Shown: positions 1-11,319 of the stretch, in pieces
Layout of the letters: each line of letters begins with the position of its first letter
Position numbering within the stretch: position 1 is the first letter of the stretch
Assembly (NCBI GenBank): GCA_030035585.1
Contig: CM057467.1
Location: 68,498,941 to 68,562,940, forward strand
Direction of reading: 5' to 3'
Origin: Dugong dugon
Taxonomy: Eukaryota; Chordata; Mammalia; Sirenia; Dugongidae
Length of the DNA stretch: 64,000 nucleotides
Translations under genes and position numbers: made by a program
The notes under the pieces: generated by a model
Database searches by the model: none
Seen by the model: the letters and a program-made list of their open reading frames with translations, nothing else
Told to the model about the DNA's origin: nothing

Positions 1-354
1 GAATTCCAGAGAGGATGTGACTTGTCCAAAATGAATTAGTGATAAAATCAACACAAGGATTTGGATTTCTTGACATCTAGCATAGTATACTCACTTATTC
101 ATTCAAATATTTCTTTTACCATACTTTGTAAAGTATAACATTATACTATGCGTTTTGGAATAAATGTGGCTGTTTTGAAATAATTACCTCCCCCCCTCCC
201 ATTTCTTATTCAGTTTCTCTATAAAGTGCTGATAGTCAGTGAGCAGCTCATTAGTGGGTAAGGACCTGGCTGGACCTGTGGGTTTCAAAAACCTTCTAGG
301 ACTGTTACCCCTCCCCTCCAAATTCTGCCTTGGAATGGGCTTCTCTATAATGAA
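1..354. other. no recognisable feature
   Basis: AT-rich, non-coding sequence with a short C-rich run near 188-199. I see no repeat family or coding signal in it. Confidence 0.5.
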
Positions 355-357
355 TGA

Positions 358-768
358 AGAAAATTAGCATTCATGGAGCCCAGGTGCCAAGCACTGTGAT
401 GGGCACTTTCATATACATTATTTAGTTTTCAAAATAATACAAAGAAGTAGAATTTAAATGTGGACTTTGCCGTTTACTGTGAGACCTTGGACAAGTGACA
501 TAACCTCTGTGAATTTCAGTTTTCTTATCTGTAACCTGGAGATTAAACTCACAACCACCATGTGTGGTAGTAATAATTGTGTATACAAAAGTGATCAGTA
601 TCAACAAACACTCAGTATGCTAGCTATAATTACTAGTATTTTTATTCCCATTTACAAAGAGAAGAAACTGAGCATGGAGGTTAAGTGAGAGACTTAAGTG
701 CCACACTTACAGTAAGTAGCAGGACTGTGAACCAGTTCTTCTCATTTAAATCCCACCACATGGCAGTG
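358..768 (-). mobile_element. MIR SINE interrupted by a second MIR
   Basis: Positions 358-440 and about 600-768 read as the two halves of a reverse-strand MIR: first the 'gccaagcactgtg' type 3' end, then a 'cccatttacaaagagaag-aaactgag' type core. Between them, about 450-560, lies a plus-strand MIR core (signature 'gaccttggacaagt'). The simplest reading is one MIR inserted into another. Both are strongly diverged, and edges are approximate. Confidence 0.6.
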
Positions 769-977
769 TTTGTCTTTGGATTAGGGCTCTACTTTACTTT
801 AGCATAGCTAGATACAATCTTTTGTTTACTGCAGCCCATTTGCTTTAAAAAAGCAGCCATTTGATTAAATGAGGGGAGATGACTTAGAACTTAAGTAGTG
901 ATGTCATAATTATCCTGTAATTTCACTCTTTAATAACCCAAGCATTTATTAACTTTTTTAAGCCACCAGGTAACCTT

Positions 978-1117
978 GGAGCCCTGGTGGTGCACTAGTT
1001 AAACGTTCAGCTGCTAACCAAAAGGTCGGCAGTTCGAATCCACCAGCCTATGGGGCAGTTCTACTCTGTCCTATAGGGTCACTATGAGTTGGAATCGAGT
1101 CAGTGGCAATGGGTTTA
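978..1117 (+). mobile_element. AfroSINE, internally deleted
   Basis: A tRNA-like head (gagccctggtggtgc; B box ggcagttcgaatcc) is joined directly to the 'tatggggcagttctactctg' body and the 'ggcaatgggttt' end. The middle of the element is missing, more than in the other short copies here. Flanks ggtaacc (before) and ggtatcc (after) look like a slightly diverged target-site duplication. Confidence 0.9.
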
Positions 1118-1245
1118 GGTATCCCTAGCAGTTTTTTAAAATCTGAACTCAGTAGATGGCTTAGAAAGATTTGACGTCCTTGACCAGATTATTCCTAAAA
1201 TTTAAAAAAAAAAATTTTTTTTTTTTTAAGTCTGCTCATCATTAG

Positions 1246-1466
1246 AAGATGTGGATGATGGTATTTGCCATGGCCTGGGGGAAGGAGGAGATAGGGAGTG
1301 ACTGTTAATGGGTTTCCCTTTAGGGTGATGAAAATGTTCTAAAATTGATTGTGGTAATAGTTGCAAAACTCTGAATATACTAAAAACCACTAAATTGTAC
1401 ACGTTAAATTGATAAATTGTATGGTATGTGAAGTATAGCTCAATAAAGCTGTTATTTAAAAAGTGG
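1246..1466 (+). mobile_element. L1M 3' UTR fragment
   Basis: It matches the familiar 3' end of old mammalian L1s: 'gatgaaaatgttctaaaatt', 'ctaaattgtacacgttaaat' and a final 'caataaagctgtt' before an A-rich tail. Only the terminal part is present. It is older than the Afrotheria-specific L1s elsewhere in the window. Confidence 0.75.
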
Positions 1467-1589
1467 GGGGAAAAAGAAGATGTGGATAGTATTAAAGTAT
1501 AAATAAAAATAACCTGTAATCCCAGTAACCTTGAATTTTTCTTTAAACTTATGATCTGTTAACCTTTAATGTGAGTATAATAAATGTAA

Positions 1590-1900
1590 TTTCATTTAAT
1601 AGTTTATCAAGCCATTATTATGTACCAAGCACCCAAGTTCTGGGAAGGAATATAAGGAAGAAAAAGAAAAGACTTCTTGGATAAGTGGCCCTGACTAGAA
1701 GTCAGACAAGAGAAAGAAGGCTTCCCAGGCGCTGGGACCACTGACAGTGGAGGCAAGGTGGCAAAGACACTGACAATAGTTTGGTGTTGCTGTAGCATCA
1801 GCTGGGTGATGAGGGTCGAGTGCTGAGCCTGGAGAGGTAGGCAAGAGAGAACTCCTAGGCTGGAAAGAACAGGGGAGGGAGATGTCTTCAGAAATTAGAG
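1590..1900 (-). mobile_element. diverged L2 fragment (tentative)
   Basis: The 'attattatgtaccaagcac' start and the following purine-rich text fit a reverse-strand L2 3' region, but the match is weak. Confidence 0.4.
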
Positions 1901-2462
1901 TGACTTTAGGATTTGTTTCTAGACCATCTGAGGAAGCCAGGGCTTTATTCCAAAGGACTATTTGAGAATTTAAACAAATAACTGAATCTGGTCCTAGATA
2001 TCCAGGTGGAAATTCCTTCTAGAAGCTTTCTGTTCCGTGGTCCTAATCACTGGGCTGATTCTTTGATTGTGTTCACAACATCGAAGAGCCTGTTTTAACT
2101 CAGGGCCAATCTCCTGAGCTTCTTGTCACTAGCATTGGATCAAAACTCCTCATTTGGTGAGGGATATGAATTGGCCCTGCTAATACTACTAATGCAGGGA
2201 AAAATACAGGATGGCATTTCTACAACCTTGAGTGATTATGGAAGACTCTCTCATGGATGTCTAAGGACCAGAGGAAGTTGTACAGAGCAGGAAAGGATGC
2301 CTGCTGCTTTGCTTAATGAGGCAGCTTTGATGTTGCTTGCCTGTCTCTAATTGGCTTTTCTCTAGCTAGAAAGAGATATAAAATATGGTAACCTCAAGCT
2401 TATGAGAAATGGCTGAGAATTGTAGGTTCCTGAGCAGGCTCTTGCCTGCATCCACATTAATT
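1901..2462. other. no recognisable feature
   Basis: Apparently unique non-coding sequence. The 75-codon open frame at 2123-2350 has no recognisable domain and no convincing splice sites. Confidence 0.4.
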
Positions 2463-2760
2463 TTGACAGGTGTTTGTAAAGCATGTATTGTACACTTTCC
2501 CTTTCCAAAGAACTAAATCAACACTCAGCCCTGCCTTCAAGGAATTCGCAGACTAGGGAGACCGGAAGTATGCAAGTGAAGAAGAATGATGCCCTTATAT
2601 GGAGTTATATGGTTCAGGCAACAAGCTGAGTGAAGACCTAGAGCTCTGGACGTGGAACAATATGGAGGGGCTTCCTGGCATCAGAGGTGGGGACATGAGT
2701 TGCACTCAGATTAAAACCTAGAAAGGAACGTGACAATAAAAATGGGAAAGAGGCAGTGCA
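2463..2760 (-). mobile_element. L2 LINE fragment
   Basis: It has the reverse-strand L2 signature 'cctgccttcaaggaattcgcagact', followed by the usual purine-rich stretch. It is diverged and 5'-truncated. Confidence 0.5.
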
Positions 2761-3009
2761 CGTGGGATGTGGGGACCAGTAAAACTCCATCCAGAGTGGA
2801 GAGTCTATAGTAGAAGGCAGAAAGAGGTGTGAAAGGTAAATGGAGGGCTGAGGGGAATATTCAGTAAAAGGCCTTACTTAGATGGTAGGAGATGTTTATT
2901 GATGAAGAGCCTCACTCTAAGTCAGTAAGCCTTTGACTCCCACTCCCATAGCCAGTCCTTCAGTGTGAGATGCCAGTGGTGCCTTGACAATATTTATCTT
3001 CCAAAGACC

Positions 3010-3382
3010 TCTGTCTTACACCCCTCTGACTTGAAACTGCAGCCACTCCTGGAAATCACTTTCCAGCCAAGCAATAGACAGGCCTATAAAATAAACAGTA
3101 ACACCCAAAAAGAACAAGCAAAGAACATGCTCCATAGAACGAGCAATTATACGAGACCAAAAGGGCAACATGTGCCGAGAAGTACAGATGAGGAGACAGG
3201 AAGTGGTAGGAAAACCAGAAGAAAGGAAGCAAGGAACCAGGGTGGAAATGGGGAGAGTGTTGATGCATTGTGGGAATTGCAGCCAATGTCATGGAACACT
3301 TTGTGTATGGTTTATTGAATGGTAAACTAATTTGCTGTGTAAACTTTCGCCTAAAACACAATAAAATCTTTTTAAAAAGAAA
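3010..3382 (+). mobile_element. L1 3' UTR, older subfamily
   Basis: This is the end of an L1 3' UTR: a 'gcaatagacaggcctataaaa' segment, an A/G-rich 'caggaagtggtagg' stretch, then 'gagagtgttgatgcattgtg' and 'gtaaactttcgcctaaaaca' before 'aataaaatctt' and an A-rich tail. It matches the end of the L1 at 44878-46539 better than the end of the full-length copy at 23590. No ORF2 is present. Confidence 0.75.
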
Positions 3383-3394
3383 AAGAAGACGACT

Positions 3395-3500
3395 TCTGTC
3401 TTATGTGTTTCCAGGGCTGGATTTTGAGAATTAACTGGGATAACGTGGAAAAATCATAGCACACTGTCTGGCCCAGAGTAGGTATTTGATATTGGAGATG
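3395..3500 (+). mobile_element. MIR 3' end (tentative)
   Basis: The order of 'gagaattaactgggataa', 'catagcacactgtctggccc' and 'agtaggtatttga' follows the MIR 3' half. Confidence 0.45.
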
Positions 3501-3622
3501 GGAGGGCAGTAGGAGGGATGTTGACTTAGATTTACTAACTCTTTCTTATGAACTCTGAAAGTGAACATGGATCTGCCCTTCCCTTTCACCTTCCCTCCAG
3601 ACCTGAAGCTTACAGTGTCAAA

Positions 3623-3849
3623 ACCAGGGCTTCAAAATGATTAGTACTGGTTCAAACCCCTGCTCAGAATTTGCATTTCTAACAAGTTCCCAGGGAGTTA
3701 TACTTAAGAATCATCTGGAGATCTTGTTAAAATGTAGATTCTGATTCAGTATATCTGAGTGGAAATGCAAATTCTCAGCATGGAACTTGTTAGAAATGCA
3801 AATTCTCAGCAGGGGTTCAAGCCAGAACACAAAGGTTTGAAGCCCTGGT
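3623..3849. repeat. MER5A-derived inverted repeat
   Basis: Two 68-nt arms, 3623-3690 and 3782-3849, are reverse complements with about 11 mismatches and no gaps. The arms contain the MER5A (hAT-Charlie) 3' segment 'gaatttgcatttctaacaag'. The spacer contains the MER5A 5' segment 'cttgttaaaatgtagattctg' and an extra direct copy of 'gaaatgcaaattctcagca' at 3762-3780. It is therefore a MER5A with an inverted second copy of one end. The RNA could fold into a long stem. Confidence 0.75.
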
Positions 3850-4104
3850 CAGAAGTAAGTGAAACTCCCAAGCTGGATATTACATCAGGTTCTAGGGAGT
3901 TAACTTTTCCTGAAACGAACATCTCAAGGGACCCCTTGTCTCAGAGAAGGGAAATGAAACCACATGGGCATTTGTCTGAAGCTATAACTTTGGCCTGTCC
4001 CTAGGAAATAATGTGGGTGCTGGGAGATGTGTGGACCAACGTGTGAGATTCTGGAGTCCATGTTTGGGAATCGTTTAAAATGCAAAAACTTCCCAGTAGG
4101 TGGT

Positions 4105-4261
4105 AACCCTTCAAAGCTCAGCTCAAGTATCTCCTTCTCTCAGACCCCTCCAAAGTGAGCCCTGTTTTAGACTTGCTTCATGATACTTTTTTAACCGTTT
4201 GTTTGGCATTCTCACATTGGAGCTTGCCTGTCCCCCTTGCTAAATTATGAGCACTTTACAT
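4105..4261 (+). mobile_element. L2 LINE fragment
   Basis: The stretch 'agctcagctcaagtatctcc' followed by a 'ctcagacccctcc' pattern is typical of the L2 3' region. It is strongly diverged. Confidence 0.5.
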
Positions 4262-5104
4262 GAGCGTGTAAGCCATGTCACTTAGAGCTTGGTGCAGGCT
4301 TGATGCCACTTATCTGCCACCAGCTATACGCAAGACACTTTCAGAGTCGTTGTATATTCTTTACAACTACCCCTCCCCCCTGGTTTTATGCTTGCTTCTT
4401 TTTATTTATTTACCAGTTATGAAAAATAGTTGGTTTCTTAGTATCTTTCATAGTGATCAGTTTTTAAGTTCATTGTGAGTTCATAGATTTAAATGAATTT
4501 AATATGTTTGAATCTATTATAGTAGTTTATCTCACTAGTATTCAGCTTGTACTATATTTAGCCAGTGGGAGCCTGTTCAAGTTGGCTTCTGAGTCCTTTC
4601 AGCATGACCCCTACTAGACTTTGATAGTTTCTTTGCTCTCTGGTGTGACAAGATGTTCTAGATTTATCCTGTACAATTCCTTCCCCAGACCTGGAATTAC
4701 CATTGCCTCAAAGAGCCCTGATTTCTTTTAGTAAGAACAGTATCTAGAAACCTATTATGGGCACTAAGGTGTGCTTATTGTCGTTGGGTTGGTCAAACAC
4801 TTACTTTTGACACAGTTGTAGTCAACATGAGCTATCACCTTTGTAGTCTGCCTTTTTTTTTTTTTTTTAACAAACCATTATTGTAAATATTTTCATTTAC
4901 TTCTGTTTTATTTTTTTATTTTTTTCCAATTTTCAATTAAGAAAAAGTTAAAACATACAAAAGTAGAGAAAATGATACAATAGACACCTATTCACACAGT
5001 TTCAAATATTATCAAGATTTCATCACATTTATTTCGTCTACTTCTTTTTCCGTTTCCTTGCTGGACTATTTTAAAGCAAATCCTAGATATCCACATAGTT
5101 GTAT
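4262..5104. other. mostly unassigned; old repeat at 4900-5104 likely
   Basis: No feature is recognised at 4262-4850. A T-run lies at 4852-4869. The text at about 4925-5104 ('ttttaaagcaaatcctagatatc') resembles an old interspersed repeat whose family I cannot name with confidence. Confidence 0.35.
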
Positions 5105-5109
5105 AAATA

Positions 5110-5486
5110 TGAAAAAAGTAGCACAAGTGGTAAAGAATAGAAACATGTTTTCTCCCAGTTCAGGAGGCTAGAAGTCCAAAATCAGAGCATCAGCTTTATG
5201 AAAAGGTCCTTCTTGTCTCTTTCAGCTTCTAGTAGATGCTGGCAATCCTTAGCATTCCTGGGCTTATAGATACATCTGTCTCTGTAGTCATATGGCATCT
5301 TTACCCACTCTGCCTCTCTATGCCTGTTGTCCATTTTTATAAGACACCACTTAGAGGAGATTAGGTTTAGGATCCACCCTCTTGTGGTATGACCTCACTA
5401 GCATAACAAAAGAAAACTCCTATTTCCAAACAGGTACAAGGATTAAGATTTATATATTTTGGAGGTACACAGTTCAATCCATAACA
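5110..5486 (-). mobile_element. MaLR solo LTR (MLT1/MST type), fossil
   Basis: Read on the minus strand it begins with the diagnostic 'tgttatggattgaactgtg' and ends with the 'gacttctagcctcctgaact' motif of ERVL-MaLR LTRs. It is a solitary LTR fragment with no internal virus sequence next to it, and diverged enough to predate Afrotheria. Confidence 0.85.
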
Positions 5487-5764
5487 CTTAGCCTGCTTTG
5501 GAAGAATGTACCAGTTGGAGCTCTGCTGGCTTGCCAAGAGCAAGGGAGAATGTTAAGTTTTACATACAGTATAAAGGCTATTTTTTTGTGAGGATTATAG
5601 AAATGTATCTTGTTGCTTTGATCTTTTGATATAATTTTTAGAGGAAAAATTAGGTATAAGTTAGATATATACATATTTCTCTTGGATACCACCAGAGGCT
5701 ACAAGTTGTTAAGGTTAGTGACTGTTAGAAGATTCTCTGAAGATACTGTCATCAGCAAATAATA

Positions 5765-5905
5765 AGAGTCTACAATGTATGAAGTGTTCCCATCAGAGTT
5801 CACAGTCTTGTTGGGAAAGCAACTGAATTATAATGCCAGGCAGTATATGCTAAGTGCCGCGAATGACAAAGACCAGTGCTGTAGGAGTTCAGAAGGAATG
5901 GGTCT
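5765..5905 (-). mobile_element. L2 LINE fragment
   Basis: It has the reverse-strand L2 pattern 'agagttcacagtcttgttggg' followed by 'gaattataatgccaggcag'. Confidence 0.5.
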
Positions 5906-5974
5906 AGTGTGGTCAGTGAGTTCAGTGTCACAAGACCTATGTTTGGATTTTACTTGCAGGATTATCTACTATTT

Positions 5975-6245
5975 CACCTTTTTGGTTCTAGTTGTTCATA
6001 CTTTCTTAGGACTCAGTTCACATGTCACTTTCTGGTGGCCTTTTCTGCCCACCTTCCCCATCAGAATGAGTTATGGAATTCCTCCTTCATTCTCCTGTAA
6101 TATTGTTATGACTAAGCACTATTATACCACAACTGTTGGTTTATACTATGTTTCCCCAGGACTGGTAGCTTCTAGGTGGCCCCATGTTCTTTGTTCATCT
6201 TGGAGCCCTAGTACTTACAGCACAGAAAGTTACTCGTTAACTAGA
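5975..6245 (+). mobile_element. L2 LINE 3' region
   Basis: The order 'actcagttcacatgtcactt', 'ggccttttctgcccaccttc' and 'ccccaggactggtagcttct' matches the L2 3' region. The open frame that crosses it, 5775-6299, is incidental. Confidence 0.6.
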
Positions 6246-6251
6246 TCTGTT

Positions 6252-6276
6252 AAAAAAAAAAAAAAAAAAAAAAAAA
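6252..6276 (+). repeat. poly-A run
   Basis: A25 homopolymer directly after the L2 text. Confidence 0.95.
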
Positions 6277-6504
6277 GCTCAAGTGAGATAATGTTTTAAA
6301 GCACTTTATATGCTTTTAAATTTTGAAGAAATATTACTTCAGAGTTGACTAAATTTCCTTGGAGAAAAAAACAGCTTGAGCTGGAATTGAATTGAAAGTG
6401 TATTTTTTGGCAGCGGGTTTTGGAAACTTTCATGGGAGGGACTATTAAAAATTGGTTATTTTAAAAATATCTAGATTTCACTTTTATCGTAAAGTTACTA
6501 TAAA

Positions 6505-6732
6505 TACAGAAGATCACAAAAAACAAATAGCAATATTAATAAAGAGCACCTGTAATACTCCTACCAAAACATAAACATTGTTAACATTTTAGTGTTTCCT
6601 TGTCTCTTTTTCTATGCTTATGTGTGCTTTGTATATTTTATAAGATGAGAGTGAGACTGTACCCACCATTTTGTATACATTAATATATTGAAAATATTTC
6701 TGTGTCACAAAACAGTCATCTAAGACATAATT
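6505..6732 (+). mobile_element. ancient L1-like fragment
   Basis: The sequence 'aaacattgttaacattttag' followed by 'ttccttgtctctttttctatgc' is a common old mammalian repeat. Pieces of the same family appear at 44060-44360 and 47800-48000. I place it with old L1s, but the exact family is uncertain. Confidence 0.45.
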
Positions 6733-6734
6733 TT

Positions 6735-7390
6735 TTGTTTTATTTTTTAGTAATACTGTGTTTTTGGTGAATGTTTACACAGTAAATTAGGTTCCTATTT
6801 GACAATTTCTATACAAGTTGTTCAGTGACATTAGTTATATGTTTCACAATGTGTTAACATTCTCTTTAATTGTGTTTCGTTGTTCTGTTTCCAGTACTCT
6901 AATTTCCCTGCCCCCTTATCTTCTCATCTTTGCTTTAGAGTAAATGTTGACCTTTTGGTCCCATATAAGGGATTTTTTAGTAGAGCACCCTACTTATATG
7001 TAATATCCATTATTTTGTGATCCTTTATCTTTGTGATCTAAAAGGTGATCTTGGGATAGTTTCAGTTCAGAGGTTAAAGAATAGTTCAGGGCAATAGTCT
7101 CAGGTAGTCCTCAAATCTCAGCTGGCCCAGTAAGTTGACTTTTTAAGAATTTGAGTTCTGTTCCGTGTTCTTCTCCCCCTCTATCAGGTTCCATCTATTG
7201 TGGCCCTGATCAGAACGATTGGTAGTGGTAGCCAGGCACTATCTAGTTCTTCTGGTCTCAGAGTAGATGAGGTTGTGCCTCGTGTAGGCTGTTAGCCTGT
7301 AGACTAGTTTCTTCTCTGAGACTTTGGTTTCCTTCTTTTGCTCCTGATGAGTAGAGACCAATAGTTGTATCTTAGATGATTGTTTGCAAA
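6735..7390 (-). mobile_element. L1 3' UTR, 5'-truncated
   Basis: The minus-strand 3' end starts with 'tttttggtgaatgtttacac' on the plus strand. Further in are the marks shared by all L1 3' UTRs here: 'tttgagttctgttccg', 'tggtagccaggcactatcta', 'gtctcagagtagatg' and 'tgagtagagaccaatag'. There is no ORF2. It is more diverged than the neighbouring copies, so it is an older subfamily. Confidence 0.75.
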
Positions 7391-7696
7391 CTCGTAAGAT
7401 CCCATAGTTTTTAATGGCTGCTTAGGCAGAATGGTGTAACAGAGCTACTCAAGCGTGTGTAACGTAAGGACACTAAACAAAGATGTTTACAAGTTCTCAA
7501 TGTTGAATTATTTTTATTACGTTACCAAAATGTGTATAAACGAAAACTACTACATGTAAACTTCTTATACCTCTTCTACAATAGCAAAACCAAAACAAAT
7601 GTACAAATTAAATATAAAACTTGAGAAACAGTAGAATTCATATCAACACAATAGATACTTTCCCAAAACTAAATTGCTGCTTAAAATGTGAATATG
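7391..7696. other. no recognisable feature
   Basis: AT-rich spacer between two L1 fragments of opposite strand. I could not link it to either. Confidence 0.4.
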
Positions 7697-9627
7697 GCAT
7701 AATAAAGGGCATCTGTGCAAAACCAACAGCCAACATCATTCTTAATGGAGAGAGGCTGAAAACATTCCCCTTGAGAACAGGATCAAGACAAGGATGCCCT
7801 TTATCTTTACTTCTATTTAACATTGTGCTGGAAGTCCTAGCTAGAGCAGTAAGGCAAGAAAAAGAAATAAAGGGCATCCAAATTGGTAATGAAGAAGTTG
7901 AACTGTCCCTGTTTGCAGATGATATGATACTATACATAGAAAACCCTAAGGACTCCTTGAAGAAACTATTGGAGCTAATAGAAAGATTCAGCAGAGTGGC
8001 AAGGTACAAGGTAAACTTACAATAATCAGTTGGATTCCTGTACACCAATAAAAAGAACAATGAAAAGGGAATCAGGAAAACAATACCATTTATAATAGCC
8101 CCTAAAAAAATAAAATACTTAGGAATAAATCTAATGAGGGATGTAAAAGACCTATAGAAAGAAAGCTACAAAACACTACTGCAAGAAACCCAAAGGGAAT
8201 CTACATAAATGGAAAAACATGCCATACTCATGGATAGGTAGACTCAACATTGTGAAAATGACAATTCTACCCAAAGCAATTTACAAATACAATGCAATCC
8301 CGATCCAAATACCAACAATATTCTTTAAAGAGATGGGAAAACTAATCATTAACTTTATATGGAAAGGGAGGAAGCCCCACATAAGTAAAACACTATTGAA
8401 GAAGAAGAATAAAGTAGAAGGACTTGCACTACCTGATCTCAGAAACTGCTATACAGCTACGGTAGTCAAAACAGCCTGGTACTGGTACAATGACAGACAC
8501 TTTGACCAATGGAACAGAATTGAGAACCCCCATGTAAATCCATCCACCTATGGTCACCTGATCTTTGACAAGGGCCCAAAGTACATCAAATGGGAAAAAG
8601 ACAGTCTTTTTAACAAACGGTGCTGGCAAAACTGGATGTCCATCTGCAAAAAAATGAAACAGGACCCATACCTCACACCATATACAAATACTAATTCAAA
8701 ATGGATCAAAAACCTAAATATAAAGCCAAAAACTATAAAGTTCATAGAAGAAAAAACAGGATCAACGCTAGAGGGCCTCATGCACGGCATTAACAGGATA
8801 CAAAACATAACCAACAACATACAAACTCCAGAAGATAAGCTAGATAACTGGATCTTCTAAAAATTAAACACACTCATCAAAAGACTCCACCAAAAGTGTA
8901 AGAACAGAACCTACAGACTGGGAAAAAATTTTTGGACATTACAAGTTAGACAAAGGTCTCATCTCTAAGAAAATCTAACACCTCTACAACAAAAAGACAA
9001 ATAATCCAATTAAAAAATGGGCAAAGGAAATGAACAGACACTTCACCAAAAAAGACATTCAAGCAGTCAACGGTCACATGAGGAAATGCTCACGATCACT
9101 AGCCATTAGAGAAATGCAAATTAAAACCACAATGAGATGCCATCTCACCCTGGTATTACTGGCATGAATCAAAAACACTGGAAATAACAAATGTTGGATA
9201 GGCTGCGGGGAGATCAGAACTCTTATGCACTGCTGGTGGGAATGCAAAATGATACAACCATTTTGGAAAATGGTATGACACTTCCTTAGATAGCTAGAAA
9301 TATAAATACCATACGATCCAGCTATCCCACTCCTAGGAGTATATCTTAGAGCAGTCAGAGCTGTGACATGAGTAGACATATGCACACCCGTATTCATTGC
9401 AGCACTGTTCACAATAGCAAAAAGATGGAAACAACCTAGATGCCCAGCAACAGACGAATGGATAAACAAACTGTGGTGCATATACACAATGGAGTATGAT
9501 AATGCAATAATAAAGAACAGTGATGAATCTGTGAAGCAGCTTATAACATGGATGAAACTGGACGACATTATGCTGAGTGAAATAAGTCATTCACAAAAGG
9601 ACAAATTTGTATGAGACCTCTATTGTA
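7697..9627 (+). pseudogene. L1 ORF2p C-terminal half, broken
   Basis: L1 ORF2p is the endonuclease/reverse transcriptase that drives target-primed reverse transcription. This piece starts in the RT domain. The frame 7621-8025 holds [19 protein letters not shown] and the FADD active site (7912-7923), and stops at 8023-8025. Frame 8219-8860 carries the region after RT ([26 protein letters not shown]). The CCHC end (CGEIRTLMHCWW-type text near 9200-9240) is in yet another frame. Several stops and frameshifts separate the pieces. The endonuclease and ORF1 are absent. It is not functional. Confidence 0.9.
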
Positions 9628-10885
9628 AAAAGTCATGTAAAAGTTTACCCACAAAAAGAATCTTTGTTGGTTATGAGGGATGGGAGGGGTGGGGGAGGAA
9701 TTAAATATACAACAGATATAAGTGGTAACTTTGGTGAAGGGTAAGACAGTATACAATACTGGGGAAGCCAGTACAGCTTGTACAAGGCAAGGTCATGGAA
9801 GCTCCATAAACATATCCAGACTCCCTGAGGGACTGAATTGCTGGGCAGAGGGCTGTGGGGACCATGGTCTCGGGGAACATCTAGCTCAACTGGCGTAACA
9901 CAGTTTATAAAGACAATGTTCTACATTCTACCTTGGTGAGTAGCGTCTGGGGTCTTAAAAGCCTGTGAGCAGCCATCTAAGATACTCCACTGGTCTCACC
10001 CCTTCGGGAGCAAGGGAGAATGAAGAGAACAGGATATCAGGAAAAGATTAGTCCAAAGGACTAATGGACCACAGCTACCATGACCTCCACCAGACTGAGT
10101 CCAGTATAGCTAGATGGTGCCCGGCTACCACCACTGACTGCTCTGACCAGGATCCCAACAGAGGGTCCTGGATAGAGTTGGAGAAGGATGTAGAACAAAA
10201 TTCTAACTCACAAAAAAAGACCAGATTTACTGGCCTGATAGACTGAAGAAACCCCGAGAGTATGGCCCCCGGATGCCCTTTTAGCTCAGAGGTGAAGTCA
10301 CTCCTGAGGTTCACCATTCAGCCAGGGATTGGACAGTCCCATAAAACAAAATGGGGATAATGAGGCACAGCAGTCCAGGGACAAGGACTAGAAGGCAGGA
10401 GTGGACAAGAAAGCTGATGATAGGGAACCCAAGATTGAAAAGGACAGTGTTGACATGTCGTAGGGTTGTTAACCATTGTCATGAGGCAATATGTGTACTG
10501 TTTAATGAGAAACTATTCTGTAAACCTTCATCATCTATGTGAGATCAAATTGACAACAGCAACCCAAAAGGTTTGATGGGAAGCCTAGGGGCCAGTGAGT
10601 TGAAGATAATGGTGATGGAATAATTTGGAAAAGGAGAGTGAGAATAGCAGCACAACTGGAAGAATGTAACCCATGTCACTGAATTGTACATGTAGAAATT
10701 TCTGAAATGGTGTATCTTTGGCTATGTGTATTTTTACCAAAAAAAAAAAAAAAAAAGGTCCTCCAAGGTTGAGAAGGGAGAGTGTTGACATGTTGTGGGG
10801 TTGTTAACAAGTGTCATAAAACAATATGTGTACTGACTGTTTAATGAGAAACTATTTGTTCTGTAAACTTTCACCTAAAGTATAA
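7697..10885 (+). mobile_element. L1, 5'-truncated, double-tail subfamily
   Basis: The L1 begins inside ORF2 (reverse transcriptase) and runs through the end of ORF2 (about 9627) and a long 3' UTR. The 3' UTR has two serial ends. The first finishes near 10540 with 'gagaaactattctgtaaac'. A middle module follows (10541-10757, ending in an A-run at 10739-10756). A second end follows at 10758-10885 with 'gagaaactatttgttctgta' and an AATAAA-like signal. The same arrangement recurs at 14822 and 57774. No clear target-site duplication is visible. Confidence 0.9.
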
Positions 10886-10904
10886 TAAAAAAATATTAAA
10901 AAAA

Positions 10905-11110
10905 GAAAGGATAAAATTTTGGTTTCCCTGATTCTTCTTTAATACTAGATATTATAATTTCTAAAAATATTTGACAGTTTGATAGGTGAAAAAAAAGTAG
11001 TTCCTTGTTTTAATTTGGATTTCTTTGATTGCTGTTGAGTTTGAATACATTTTCATGTATTATTGACTCCTATTTTTTAATGTGGTGTTTGTTCAAATGA
11101 CAGGTACTTT
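10905..11110 (-). mobile_element. ancient L1-like fragment (tentative)
   Basis: The segment 'ttttaatttggatttctttg' to 'cattttcatgtattattgac' resembles the reverse complement of the C-terminal ORF2 region of old LINEs. Confidence 0.35.
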
Positions 11111-11319
11111 TTGATATAAATGAATGGTGTAAATGGGATAACTCAGTGGCTTTGCGTGTTGGAAAAAAAGGAACTTGGAATAACTTGTGCAGGGAATCTC
11201 CAGCAGTACCAAGAGAAAAGATTGACTAGACATGACAAAATGTTCCTGTTGATTGAACAGTTCCCTTTTGAGGCCTGAGCTCTGATTCTGTAGAATTCCC
11301 CCACGTAGTCTTCTGATTT

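Noticed and set aside
5110-5486. A provirus
   Set aside because: Only a lone MaLR LTR is present, with no internal virus sequence next to it.
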